A stretch of 17,776 nt of DNA, taken from Bacteroidaceae bacterium. GTDB lineage: Bacteria > Bacteroidota > Bacteroidia > Bacteroidales > Bacteroidaceae. A program made the translations under genes and the position numbers. A model generated the notes under the pieces. That model searched no databases. It was not told where the DNA came from and saw nothing but the letters and a program-made list of their open reading frames with translations. Below, piece after piece: positions 8,565-16,463 of the stretch; the first letter of the stretch is position 1, and every line of letters starts with the position of its first letter. The stretch is from NCBI GenBank assembly GCA_900752815.1, contig CAADWS010000082.1:1-17776 (forward strand), given 5' to 3'.

Positions 8565-8684
8565 CTTAAATCTTTCAGCAGGATATAGAATACTCCGGCT
8601 CCACACCCCCAGCGTCGTGAACCCGCAAAACAAGCCCCCAACCATAAAAAGATAAAGGCATACACAACCCGACTCAAGGACTTA

Positions 8685-9326
8685 TCAGTCCTCCAACCGC
8701 ACCAGTTTCTTCTTCTGCCACACCCACTTGGCGGGCTTCAGACAACGACGCGCGTCCTCCGCATCCTTGGACATCAGTCCCGTTACAGACACTTCATAAC
8801 AAAGCACCGGCAGCCCTTCCGCACTCTGCTGCCATGAAACCAGGTAACGCGCCGGAAGCAAAGCCCTGCGCAGTTCCTCTTTCCGGTCATCGGAAAAATC
8901 CTCAGCGGGTTTCCAGCATGCACTGAACGCGACCTCATCCGACAAAGGACTGCGAACAGGCTTCCAATTGCGGGTAAAAAACTGTACCTGGCTATAGGCT
9001 GCCGGCGTCTCTACCGTCCGGACACAGCCCAGCAGGGTATCTCCGTCAGAAGGCAGAACGCGCAACTCCAAACGGCTGACATTGCTCGTCTGCACCAGCA
9101 GATGGACGCTATCCTTCTGCAGCAGACAAGCACGGCCGCCAAAGTCGTTCTCCACTTCGGCCTTCATTCCACAATTATATAAATCCAGCATATCCAGACG
9201 GGTATTCCGCACCAACATCGGCAGGACCTCATTGGGGATATGCACAAAAAGACTGTCCATCGACTGTGCAGAAGCGGATACAACACTGCAACCGCAAAGC
9301 ATTAACATCAAAATACTTCTTTTCAT
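8685..9326 (-). CDS. DUF3256 family secreted protein of unknown function
   Basis: The 213-aa product starts with a signal peptide (MKRSILMLMLCGCSVVSASAQ, likely cut after ASA near residue 20). It then reads MDSLFVHIPNEVLPMLVRNTRLDMLDLYNCGMKAEVENDFGG, the typical opening of DUF3256 proteins of Bacteroidales. The length matches the family. There is no enzyme motif. The C-terminus is basic (PAKWVWQKKKLVRLED). It sits alone, divergent from rpmE2, with its own promoter and a start codon only 5 nt after the -7 box. Location is probably periplasmic or cell-surface; function unknown. Confidence 0.75.
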   Translation of the reverse strand: MKRSILMLMLCGCSVVSASAQSMDSLFVHIPNEVLPMLVRNTRLDMLDLYNCGMKAEVENDFGGRACLLQKDSVHLLVQTSNVSRLELRVLPSDGDTLLGCVRTVETPAAYSQVQFFTRNWKPVRSPLSDEVAFSACWKPAEDFSDDRKEELRRALLPARYLVSWQQSAEGLPVLCYEVSVTGLMSKDAEDARRCLKPAKWVWQKKKLVRLED

Positions 9327-9331
9327 GACTG

Positions 9332-9362
9332 CAAAGATAAAAGATTATTCGCAGTTGCCAAA
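9332..9362 (-). promoter_or_regulatory. Bacteroidetes-type promoter of the DUF3256 gene
   Basis: On the - strand TTTG (9362-9359) and TATCTTTG (9339-9332) are separated by 19 bp, matching TTTG-N19/20-TAnnTTTG exactly. The ATG at 9326 is 5 nt past the -7 box, so the transcript would be leaderless or nearly so. Confidence 0.7.
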
Positions 9363-9376
9363 AAACAAGACAAACC

Positions 9377-9408
9377 TTTGTCTATAAAATAAAAAGGTTG
9401 TATATTTG
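9377..9408 (+). promoter_or_regulatory. Bacteroidetes-type promoter of rpmE2
   Basis: TTTG (9377-9380), 20 bp, then TATATTTG (9401-9408) matches the housekeeping consensus. Transcription would start about 9413-9416, leaving a leader of about 70 nt before the L31 start. It is back-to-back with the DUF3256 promoter. Confidence 0.75.
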
Positions 9409-9430
9409 CACCCGAAACAGACCATTACAC

Positions 9431-9460
9431 TAATTGTTACCAAACGATTAAGTAAACGAT
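9431..9460 (+). promoter_or_regulatory. Stem-loop and repeated AAACGAT motif in the L31 leader
   Basis: TAATTGTT (9431-9438) pairs with AACGATTA (9443-9450) over 8 bp, with one U-G pair and a 4-nt ACCA loop. The motif AAACGAT occurs again at 9454-9460, so the left arm could pair with either copy. The position inside the leader of a ribosomal protein gene suggests autogenous control, but this is inference from one sequence. Confidence 0.35.
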
Positions 9461-9484
9461 AAACAAAACAAAAGCTATAGCAAA

Positions 9485-9739
9485 ATGAAAAAAGGTATTC
9501 ATCCCGAGAACTATCGTCCCGTAGTATTCAAGGACATGAGCAACGGTGACATGTTTCTCTCACGTTCAACTTGCAAATCCAATGAGACCATCGAGTTTGA
9601 AGGTGAGACTTATCCCGTAATCAAACTTGAAATCTCAAGCACTTCTCACCCGTTCTACACTGGTAAGTCTAAGCTTGTCGATACTGCCGGCCGCGTTGAT
9701 AAGTTCATGAACCGCTACGGACAGTCTCGTAAGAAATAA
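9485..9739 (+). CDS. rpmE2: 50S ribosomal protein L31 type B
   Basis: The 84-aa protein begins [21 protein letters not shown] and ends [11 protein letters not shown], the form of type B L31, a large-subunit protein at the subunit interface. The zinc-binding CXXC pairs of type A are missing (only one cysteine, in STCKS), which marks the zinc-independent form. Length and start are standard. Codon use (CGT, GGT, AAC, GAC) fits a highly expressed gene. It has its own promoter and leader. The next gene follows after 36 bp with only a weak hairpin between, so read-through is likely. Confidence 0.95.
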   Translation: MKKGIHPENYRPVVFKDMSNGDMFLSRSTCKSNETIEFEGETYPVIKLEISSTSHPFYTGKSKLVDTAGRVDKFMNRYGQSRKK

Positions 9740-9741
9740 TA

Positions 9742-9760
9742 TATACTAATCAGTAGTATA
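9742..9760 (+). other. AT-rich hairpin between rpmE2 and the GH109-like gene
   Basis: TATACTA-ATCAG-TAGTATA has perfect 7-bp arms but is A/T-rich and has no T-run after it. It may separate the abundant L31 message from the downstream coding part by processing or weak attenuation. It is unlikely to be a strong terminator. Confidence 0.3.
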
Positions 9761-9775
9761 AACAAGAGCTAACCC

Positions 9776-10984
9776 ATGAAAGACCTACTGGAACTCCGTT
9801 GCCCTCCTATTCCACTTGTGCGCATTGGACTTGTCGGACTGGGACAACGGGGCATGAAAACCCTGGAACGCTATGCCTTCATCGAAGGGGCGGAAATCCG
9901 TTGCATCGCCGACTGCGAAGAAACAAAACTGCAAGAAGCCAACCAAAAGTTGAGGGAAAGCGGCCGGCAGGAAGCAGCAACCTTCATCGGACCAGATGCG
10001 TGGCACGACATCTGTAACCATCCGGACATTGACCTGGTGTATATCTGTACCGACTGGAGCACCCATTGCGAAATGGCGGTGGAAGCCATGCGCAAGGGCA
10101 AACGCGTAGCCGTTGAGGTGCCGGCTGCCCGAACCGTGGAAGAATGCTGGCAACTGATTGCAACCGCCGAGCAAACCCAACGCCACTGCTTCATGACGGA
10201 AAACTGCTGCTACGACTGGTTTGCGCTCGCCACTCTGGAGATGAAGCGCCAACATCTCCTGGGCAGAATCACCCACTGCGAAGGTGCCTACATTCACGAC
10301 TTGCGCGACGTTTTCGGACTGAAAAAAGAAAAGAGCCTGAATAAATCCACACGCATCTGGATGGAAAAAAATTGTGCCGAACACGACGGAAACCCCTACC
10401 CCACACACGGCATAGGTCCAATCGGGTGGCTGCTCGACCTGCACCGCGGCGACCGCATGGAATATCTTGTATCCATGACTGCACAAGGAAACGGCCCCGA
10501 CGACTTGCTGGGAAAAGTCAATTCCACGCTGATTCGTACCCACCGCGGTGTCAGCATTCTCCTCCAGCTGGATGTAACCACACCCCGTCCCTACAGCCGG
10601 TTGCAGACCGTCTGCGCGACACACGGATTCGTGCAGAAATATCCCGTCCCCACCTTACAAACCGAACAATTTCCCCAAGCGCTTACACAGGAAGCAGCCT
10701 TAACGGAAATGGAGAAATACACCACCGACAGAGTGTCGGCCCTCTGGAAAAAGGGAAAGGCTCTAGGGGTACCCAATGAAATGAATTTCACGATGGACAG
10801 CCGTCTCATCTACTGTCTGCGCCACGGCCTGCCACTCGACATCGATGTATATGATGCAGCCGAATGGTCATGCCTGGCAGAACTCAGTCAACTCAGTGCA
10901 CAAAACGGCAGTCGACCTATAGAAATTCCAGATTTCACCCGTGGTCAATGGAACAAACTCCAAGGGCACCGCATGTTTTTCTGA
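9776..10984 (+). CDS. Gfo/Idh/MocA family protein, GH109-like (alpha-N-acetylgalactosaminidase-related)
   Basis: The 402-aa protein has an N-terminal Rossmann fold (VRIGLVGLGQRG, about residues 15-26, nucleotide-binding glycine motif) and the Gfo/Idh/MocA pattern VAVEVPAARTVEE (about 111-123). The middle matches glycoside hydrolase family 109, which cleaves alpha-N-acetylgalactosamine through an NAD-dependent redox step. TENCCY (E142), AYIHDL (Y172, H174) and NPYPTHGIGP (Y208, H211) carry the residues I recall as active-site positions in the characterised family member. Unlike most GH109 enzymes, it has no signal peptide or lipobox and is shorter than usual, so it should act in the cytoplasm. 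It follows rpmE2 by 36 bp. It could instead be another sugar oxidoreductase; the GH109 relation is strong, the activity is not proven. Confidence 0.8.
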   Translation: MKDLLELRCPPIPLVRIGLVGLGQRGMKTLERYAFIEGAEIRCIADCEETKLQEANQKLRESGRQEAATFIGPDAWHDICNHPDIDLVYICTDWSTHCEMAVEAMRKGKRVAVEVPAARTVEECWQLIATAEQTQRHCFMTENCCYDWFALATLEMKRQHLLGRITHCEGAYIHDLRDVFGLKKEKSLNKSTRIWMEKNCAEHDGNPYPTHGIGPIGWLLDLHRGDRMEYLVSMTAQGNGPDDLLGKVNSTLIRTHRGVSILLQLDVTTPRPYSRLQTVCATHGFVQKYPVPTLQTEQFPQALTQEAALTEMEKYTTDRVSALWKKGKALGVPNEMNFTMDSRLIYCLRHGLPLDIDVYDAAEWSCLAELSQLSAQNGSRPIEIPDFTRGQWNKLQGHRMFF

Positions 10985-11110
10985 CGGAACTGCAATCAGG
11001 CAGAAGGGAAATGCCCAAAAGCCCAACCACCGCCATTGCGTACCCGTTTCAAACATCAATGAGCCAGCAGTAGAGGCCCATTGTTTGACAACGAAAACCC
11101 TTCACCACCG

Positions 11111-11207
11111 AAAGTACTGACTGTTTTTTCTAAAGTACCGATAGATTTTTCTAAAGTACTAAGAGTTTTTTCTAAAGTACTGACTGTTTTTCCGAAAATA
11201 CCGAGCG
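11111..11207 (+). repeat. Tandem array of a 21-nt repeat (four full units and a partial)
   Basis: Units start at 11111, 11132, 11153, 11174 and (partial) 11195. Each begins AAAGTACYGA or a close variant and ends in a T-run and CT, as in AAAGTACTGACTG followed by TTTTTTCT. T-runs recur every 21 bp, two helical turns. It lies in the 372-bp gap between the convergent GH109-like and DUF4831 genes. The open frame through it (7-residue periodic peptide KVLTVFS) is a by-product, not a gene. The same unit occurs at 1841-1902 and 17668-17701. Confidence 0.85.
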
Positions 11208-11256
11208 TCGGCACACATACACGCTTCCCGACATTGGCGCTGACACATAAAAGAAT

Positions 11257-11300
11257 AATCCCTTGCCTCGCATTCCCACATCAATGCGAAACAAGGGATT
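11257..11300. terminator. Bidirectional terminator between convergent genes
   Basis: AATCCCTTG (11257-11265) pairs with CAAGGGATT (11292-11300), and TCGCATT (11268-11274) pairs with AATGCGA (11283-11289), with a 2x2 internal loop and an 8-nt apex. The + strand continues CTTTCTT and the - strand continues ATTCTTTTA. It serves the GH109-like gene from the left and the DUF4831 gene from the right. Confidence 0.8.
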
Positions 11301-11356
11301 CTTTCTTGCAAGTGGCAGGGTAAAAGGCCATGCCACCCGACAGCAAACCGCGTTAT

Positions 11357-12421
11357 TTATTCCGGTTCATCTGCATCAATTTTCACGATGCCGCCTGTTT
11401 CCGGAGAAAGCACGACACGTGTCGTATATTTCTTATTGAACAAATCACCACCTAAATTTTCTACGCGTCCGAACTGCGCCATCGGCAAAGTGGCAGCAGC
11501 CACTTCCTTGCCATCCCAGAACACCTTAATACCGGCACGTCCGGGCAGCATATACCGAAGTCCTTCCACTTCCTTTTTCTTTTTCCCGTCCGTCATCACA
11601 GGAGGAAGCGACTGAAGATCCTTTACCGTAATCGTTACAGGGGCTCCAGCCAAATCATCGGCATCCACCATACCTAAATGGGTGGAGAAACGGAAAATCA
11701 AATCATTCTTCACCTCACCAGCCGGAACATAATCGAAGGTAAAGACGTGTTCCTCTGTCGTCGTATAGCCCTTGAACAATTGAAGCAAAGCCTTCTCCTG
11801 TTTATCCAGACTCTCCAGCATCAAGCGCAACTGCTCACCGTCCTTAGGCATAAAATCGGCCTGTCCCTTAGCCAGCAAGCCGCGATTGTCACGAATGTCG
11901 AAAATTTCCTCAGCAGCCAGCTCCGCCATTTTGGCCGTACTTCCAGCCAGAAGGATTTCCTCTGTTTTGAAATCAGAACCGGCAACGCGGCTCGAAACCT
12001 TCTCGCCGACTGATGCAACTGAAAGTCTTGGCAACTCAGGAGCTTCCGAATTTACACTCAGCAAACGGCCATCGGGAGCCAATCCCACCAATGGAGCAGA
12101 GGTTTTGGTCTTCAACTTTACGCTATATGCCTTCTGTTTGTCGGCAACCCCATAAGGCGTCACCGTCACGTCAGTAATCTGCCATGTTTCATAAGGAGAC
12201 ATGGTTACATTTTTCAAACGTAAATACCGCTCGGCATACTGGCAATACTCACCCGGAACATAAGCCACGCGCTTGGCCTTAACGGTCAGGTGCAGTCCTG
12301 TTTTGGGCAGGAAATAGGTAATCCCTTCCGCAGTCAGCCCCGGCTGATAGGCTTCCACCTCTGTTTGTGCATGCGCTGTCAGCATAAACAGCGCAAATAC
12401 AGGCATCAAGATTTTCTTCAT
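11357..12421 (-). CDS. DUF4831 family secreted protein of unknown function
   Basis: The 354-aa product has a signal peptide (MKKILMPVFALFMLTAHAQ, cut near residue 18). Its body opens EAYQPGLTAEGITYFLPKTGLHLTVKAKRVAYVPGEYCQYAERYL and ends with a conserved beta-rich part (LPGRAGIKVFWDGKEVAAATLPMAQFG). This matches the DUF4831 family of Bacteroidales in order and length. No catalytic motif is visible. The protein should be periplasmic or surface-attached; there is no lipobox cysteine. It follows nnr by 20 bp and is the last gene of the leftward cluster. Function unknown. Confidence 0.8.
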   Translation of the reverse strand: MKKILMPVFALFMLTAHAQTEVEAYQPGLTAEGITYFLPKTGLHLTVKAKRVAYVPGEYCQYAERYLRLKNVTMSPYETWQITDVTVTPYGVADKQKAYSVKLKTKTSAPLVGLAPDGRLLSVNSEAPELPRLSVASVGEKVSSRVAGSDFKTEEILLAGSTAKMAELAAEEIFDIRDNRGLLAKGQADFMPKDGEQLRLMLESLDKQEKALLQLFKGYTTTEEHVFTFDYVPAGEVKNDLIFRFSTHLGMVDADDLAGAPVTITVKDLQSLPPVMTDGKKKKEVEGLRYMLPGRAGIKVFWDGKEVAAATLPMAQFGRVENLGGDLFNKKYTTRVVLSPETGGIVKIDADEPE

Positions 12422-12441
12422 ATTTTCTTTGATTTCTTTAC

Positions 12442-13980
12442 TTATTTTCCTTTTCGTTCATGTGTATTCTTTCTCAAATGTTCAAAGGCTGCCGGAAGAA
12501 ACGCAATCAAATCAGAAGCTGTCATTCCATATTCCCCCAATTCGCCGGCAGCCAGGTCTCCGGCAAGCCCATGCAGGTAAACTCCAAGACAACATGCTTT
12601 CTCTGCGCTATATTTCTGTGCAAGCAAAGCTACAATAATACCCGTCAGCACATCTCCGGAACCCGCTGTCGCCATCCCGGAATTCCCCGTCGGATTGAAG
12701 AATACCCTCCCTTCGGGGGTACAGATAGCGGTTGGATGACCTTTTAATACAATGTATAATTGTTGCCGTTCCGCCATATCTCTGGCTTCAGCCAAAGTTG
12801 AATAAGAGTCAATGCTCTTATTTCCCAAACGCCGGAATTCCGCCGGATGGGGAGTCATAATGCTATGCTTGGGCACCTGCTGCATCCATCCTTTGTGCTC
12901 CGCCAGAATATTCAATCCGTCTGCATCTATAACCAACGGCACTCTCGTCCGCCTCACCTGCTCAATAAAAGCCAGTGACGTTTCAGGCAACACTCCGATG
13001 CCAGGACCGACACCTACGGCTGCATACATGTCCGTCGGCACAGGTTCGGTAAACACCCGGTTATCCTTGTCATGACTCAATATGGCTTCAGGCACTGCCA
13101 CCTGCAGAATGTCATTGTTGCCAAAGGGTGTATGCACTGTAACTTTTCCGACTCCGCTGCGCAGACAAGCCTTCGCAGCCAGAATAGCGGCCCCGGCCAT
13201 TCCATACTTTCCGGCCACCAACAGTGCATGCCCGAATATCCCCTTATGCCCGAAAGGAGGACGCGGCTTCAGCATAGCACACACATCCTGCATTTCCAGC
13301 ATCTCCATCTCCGTGTGCATTTCTTCAATGCCCCTGGCCAGGAGGCCGATATCAAGGACCTTCAATTCACCGACAAACACCTGGTTGTCCACCAGCAACA
13401 AAGCCAGCTTCGGCAGTTGAAACGTCAGTGTCAAGGTAGCCCGCACGATATGTGCCCGTACATTGTAGGTATTTTCCTCACACATCAGTCCGGAGGGCAT
13501 ATCTATAGAAACAACAGGAACATGGCAACTGTTGATAAACTTCACCAAGGAAGCAAAACCGCCATTGAGTGTCTTGTTCAGTCCCGTCCCAAAAAGTCCG
13601 TCCAATATAAGGGCATCGGCCGGAATGGCTGGAGGTTCAAAAGTAGAAGTCACCTCTGTAAAGTGGACAGCAGAACCATTTAGCAACCGCTCTTTATTGA
13701 TTGCACAATCCTGACTCAGCCTTCCTCCCGTATTGAAGAGAAAAGCCGTCACCTGATATTGTGCCTCGCTCAGCATGCGGGCAACTGCCAATGCATCCCC
13801 GCCGTTATTGCCCGGCCCCGCAAAAACAAAGACCGGAACAGTAGCATCCCAACGCAACATAACTTCTGCTGCAACTGCACGGGCCGCCCGCTCCATCAGG
13901 TCAATCGACGAAACCGGCTCTTCTGCAATGGTCAAAGCATCCAGTTCTCTAATTTGCTGCGCCGAAGGTATTTTAATCAT
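12442..13980 (-). CDS. nnr: Bifunctional NAD(P)H-hydrate repair enzyme (epimerase and ADP-dependent dehydratase)
   Basis: The 512-aa enzyme restores damaged NADHX and NADPHX. The N-terminal half is the YjeF_N epimerase, which interconverts the R and S hydrates: RELDALTIAEEPVSSIDLMERAA (about residues 11-33), GPGNNGGDALAVARML (55-70) and DGLFGTGLNK (127-136). The C-terminal half is the ribokinase-like dehydratase using ADP: HALLVAGKYGMAGAA (251-265), GVGPGIG (323-329), DADGLN (352-357), HPAEFRRLG (378-386), LKGHPTAICTPEG (412-424) and NPTGNSGMATAGSGDVLTG (429-447). All key motifs are present and the length is standard for the fused form. It is cytoplasmic. It precedes the DUF4831 gene by 20 bp and follows the HAD gene after 104 bp, in which I saw no good promoter. 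Confidence 0.95.
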   Translation of the reverse strand: MIKIPSAQQIRELDALTIAEEPVSSIDLMERAARAVAAEVMLRWDATVPVFVFAGPGNNGGDALAVARMLSEAQYQVTAFLFNTGGRLSQDCAINKERLLNGSAVHFTEVTSTFEPPAIPADALILDGLFGTGLNKTLNGGFASLVKFINSCHVPVVSIDMPSGLMCEENTYNVRAHIVRATLTLTFQLPKLALLLVDNQVFVGELKVLDIGLLARGIEEMHTEMEMLEMQDVCAMLKPRPPFGHKGIFGHALLVAGKYGMAGAAILAAKACLRSGVGKVTVHTPFGNNDILQVAVPEAILSHDKDNRVFTEPVPTDMYAAVGVGPGIGVLPETSLAFIEQVRRTRVPLVIDADGLNILAEHKGWMQQVPKHSIMTPHPAEFRRLGNKSIDSYSTLAEARDMAERQQLYIVLKGHPTAICTPEGRVFFNPTGNSGMATAGSGDVLTGIIVALLAQKYSAEKACCLGVYLHGLAGDLAAGELGEYGMTASDLIAFLPAAFEHLRKNTHERKGK

Positions 13981-14084
13981 GGTCGTTTTCTTTTTCGCTG
14001 TGCATCCTGCCTAAAAGCGGACAACACCGACTATATATACATTCTTTTCTGCTCTTACATAAAGCCCGCTACCGCATATCCTGC

Positions 14085-14498
14085 TCAAAACTTCCACCAG
14101 GGCTTCTTCTTTTCCAGCGGCATGTCCAACTGGTTACGCAGATAATCCTCATAAGACACTCTTTTCGAAATCAACTGATATATTGTTCCCCAATCAGGCA
14201 AGCCGCCAATATTCCGGTCATCAATGAAGACATGTGCCTTTATCTTGCGGCTGTAATGCCTTTCCTCAAGTTCATGGTCCTCATAGTCCTTATTCACTGC
14301 GTAAAAGCGTACGCCGCGCTTCTCACACCAGTCAACCGCATCCTGCAGGAGTTTTCCTTCACGCACGGACCAAAGAATCAGTTTGTGTCCATCATCCATT
14401 AACCGGCGCAAGGTTTCCGTAGCAAAAGGGATTTCTTTTCCAATCTCCGGATAACGGTGTTCCACAATCGTTCCGTCAAAGTCTACTGCTATTATCAT
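14085..14498 (-). CDS. BT0820-type HAD phosphatase/hydrolase
   Basis: The 137-aa protein is a minimal haloacid dehalogenase fold enzyme without a cap domain. Motif I is VDFDGT (D6 nucleophile, D8 acid/base), motif II is LWSVREG (S44), motif III a lysine in SRKIKAH (K85 or K87), and motif IV FIDDRN (D93, D94, magnesium binding). The size and the ending PWWKF are those of the BT0820-like family common in Bacteroides. The substrate is unknown; the open active site could accept large or polymeric phosphorylated substrates. It lies 15 bp after the secreted protein gene. Confidence 0.88.
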   Translation of the reverse strand: MIIAVDFDGTIVEHRYPEIGKEIPFATETLRRLMDDGHKLILWSVREGKLLQDAVDWCEKRGVRFYAVNKDYEDHELEERHYSRKIKAHVFIDDRNIGGLPDWGTIYQLISKRVSYEDYLRNQLDMPLEKKKPWWKF

Positions 14499-14513
14499 AT
14501 ATACAAATGCTTT

Positions 14514-16463
14514 TTATTTCAAATATTTCCGGCCACCTATAATATACAGCCCGCGAGGCAAAAGCCGCAATTGCTGCGCATTCAGATTCCGGTATATTAA
14601 ACGGCCGTCGGGAGAATAACAGGATACCTTACCATTCTCCAAAACAACATCCTCAATTTTCGAAACGGTATTTCCATGCAACACAGCAACGCGTGAACCG
14701 GCATCCATCTTCAGATAGGCTCTGAACGCAGAAAGATGACTTCCGGCTGAGGCTCTGACAAAAGCATCCCCCGCGGCATTCAACAAATACATACTTTCAC
14801 CGGCAGCCACCTCAAAATTGCGATAAGTGCCAGAAAACCTATCACGCCAGGCGATCTGCGGTTCCATCATCCCTTCATCCGCCGTCACTTCAAAAGCAAC
14901 CGTTCCTTCCGTCCGGGCACCGACATAACGAATCAACATCGGACGGTGAGGCTGAACCCTTTCTGTCGGTTCAAAGACCAAAGCACCATTTTCCCGTACT
15001 TCTCCATTCCACACTTCAGCTACGAAATCTTTTGGAACGGCAGCAGCAAAAGGCAGCACCAGGGTCTCCCATTTTCCGTCGGCAAACGCATCCCTATGAT
15101 ACGTCAACATTCCCGCAGGCACCTTGATTGTTCTCGGCGTCATCCAGTCACTGCGGTCACAAAGAACCGTTTCCGTCAGCCAACAACAGTCCCCTTCGGG
15201 TTCCGTCTTTATCACATGGCTCCAACTAGCCGGCACAAAATCCTCACTCTTCCCGGCCACCACCGTCAACGCGTTGCCTTCCGGACGCGAAGAAAAAGCC
15301 TGCGGAGCTGCCGGCAACAATATGCCTGTAAGATCCAGTTCCGAAATCCCGGTCCAGTCCACAGCAGCCAATGCGTTCGCACTCCAGCTGCCAGAAAGTA
15401 TTTTCACGCCACCCTCCAGGCAGACCGAATCGGGACGCTCTCCCATCGGCAAGAGGACAGCGGCTTCAGCCGCGCCGGCAACCACTTCCTCCTCCGGCAG
15501 CAGTGTGAATCCTGTTTGCTGATTATAACACATATACCTTTTGGGAGCATCCACCGTTGCAACATACCCGTTTATGATTTCCCACAGGTCTGGCACGGTC
15601 CCGTCGGAAAGCATCTCACTCAAGTCATGTCCGTTAACGGCTTCCAAACAGAATTTTCCGTCCTCCACATGCCTGCATATCCATTGCGGTGCATCGGTTT
15701 CCGCAGCCAGAGATGCATCCTGCAGAACATAAGGGGCCGCTGGCACACACTGCAGCCGCCCTTCTCTCCACACGGCCAAAGACTGCCCTCCCGCCAAAGC
15801 GACGCGGGCTTCGTTATCCGGCAGTTTCGCATTTCCGGGTATATCCACGAAATTTTTCTGCTTACGATATATCCGCAAATGTATCGGATAAGTGTCATTG
15901 ACCTTATATGCACCGAAATATATGAGTCCTTTCGGATTCCAGTTCAAGCCTAAAGCCCGGTCCCCCTGCGGCAATGCCGTAAGCAGGAAAGTACCTCCAT
16001 CTTCCTCTGACAGATTCCACTCTGTTTTACTACTGTTTTCCAACTGTAGCGCCGATGAGGTACTTTGTTTTAACCCAACTTCCTTTCCCGCAGCCGGTGA
16101 ATAAAGTTTGTATCCCTTCGCCGACTTTTTAAACTGCCATAAACGGATGGGCTCTGTCTCTTCCAACAGCGCCGGCGCAGGATATGCCGCCTCTACCCCT
16201 CGCAAGGTACTAGGGCCCTGCTGGGCCGTCAACAGACAAAAGCCTTTGTTCCATTTTCCATCGGCACGCACTTCATAATCAGTACCAATCAAATAATACC
16301 CGTCATCCGTAATTTCTGCCAGGCTATTTATTTGCTGGAACTGTGCCGGTAACAACTCCGAAACCGACTGGGCCCATGCCATCCAAGACAGAAGCCAGAA
16401 AGCCCCTATCACCAACAGCAGCCTTTGCGACAGGCCGCAGACACATGCCCCTGTCCGCCTCAT
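14514..16463 (-). CDS. Large secreted protein with degenerate C-terminal sorting-like domain, unknown function
   Basis: I place the start at the ATG at 16463, whose ATGA overlaps the rfbA stop; this gives 649 aa with a clean signal peptide ([17 protein letters not shown], cut near residue 31). A longer frame into rfbA adds 43 residues that look like out-of-frame translation. The mature part is beta-rich and aromatic, with [13 protein letters not shown] near the N-terminus, a short leucine-rich-like stretch ([18 protein letters not shown]) mid-protein and a [13 protein letters not shown] segment like those in Bacteroides surface proteins. The C-terminus ([35 protein letters not shown] region) resembles type IX sorting domains but is reduced, as is usual in gut Bacteroides. 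No enzyme motif was seen. Probable location is the cell surface or periplasm. Confidence 0.72.
   Translation of the reverse strand: MRRTGACVCGLSQRLLLVIGAFWLLSWMAWAQSVSELLPAQFQQINSLAEITDDGYYLIGTDYEVRADGKWNKGFCLLTAQQGPSTLRGVEAAYPAPALLEETEPIRLWQFKKSAKGYKLYSPAAGKEVGLKQSTSSALQLENSSKTEWNLSEEDGGTFLLTALPQGDRALGLNWNPKGLIYFGAYKVNDTYPIHLRIYRKQKNFVDIPGNAKLPDNEARVALAGGQSLAVWREGRLQCVPAAPYVLQDASLAAETDAPQWICRHVEDGKFCLEAVNGHDLSEMLSDGTVPDLWEIINGYVATVDAPKRYMCYNQQTGFTLLPEEEVVAGAAEAAVLLPMGERPDSVCLEGGVKILSGSWSANALAAVDWTGISELDLTGILLPAAPQAFSSRPEGNALTVVAGKSEDFVPASWSHVIKTEPEGDCCWLTETVLCDRSDWMTPRTIKVPAGMLTYHRDAFADGKWETLVLPFAAAVPKDFVAEVWNGEVRENGALVFEPTERVQPHRPMLIRYVGARTEGTVAFEVTADEGMMEPQIAWRDRFSGTYRNFEVAAGESMYLLNAAGDAFVRASAGSHLSAFRAYLKMDAGSRVAVLHGNTVSKIEDVVLENGKVSCYSPDGRLIYRNLNAQQLRLLPRGLYIIGGRKYLK

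Larger units (their letters stand above)
7972..8684. other. Non-coding regulatory stretch upstream of the export operon
   Basis: About 0.7 kb without a credible gene on either strand. Short open frames here have no recognisable protein character and no start signals. It holds a probable sigma-54 promoter (8130-8145), two activator-like dyads (8199-8236), a small GC stem in the expected leader (8089-8100), an A/T-rich inverted repeat (8331-8338 with 8349-8356), and paired hairpins near 8526-8564 that may end the DUF3256 transcript. I found no sign of a decayed ATPase gene. Confidence 0.6.

Noticed and set aside
9785..10624. Open frame of 279 codons opposite the GH109-like gene.
   Set aside because: The + strand frame has clear family motifs throughout; the opposite frame has none.
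11081..11323. Open frame of 80 codons with a heptad-like peptide (KVLTVFS, KVPIDFS, KVLRVFS, KVLTVFP).
   Set aside because: The periodic peptide results from the 21-nt DNA repeat (seven codons per unit); it starts at TTG without a ribosome site and has no family character outside the repeat.
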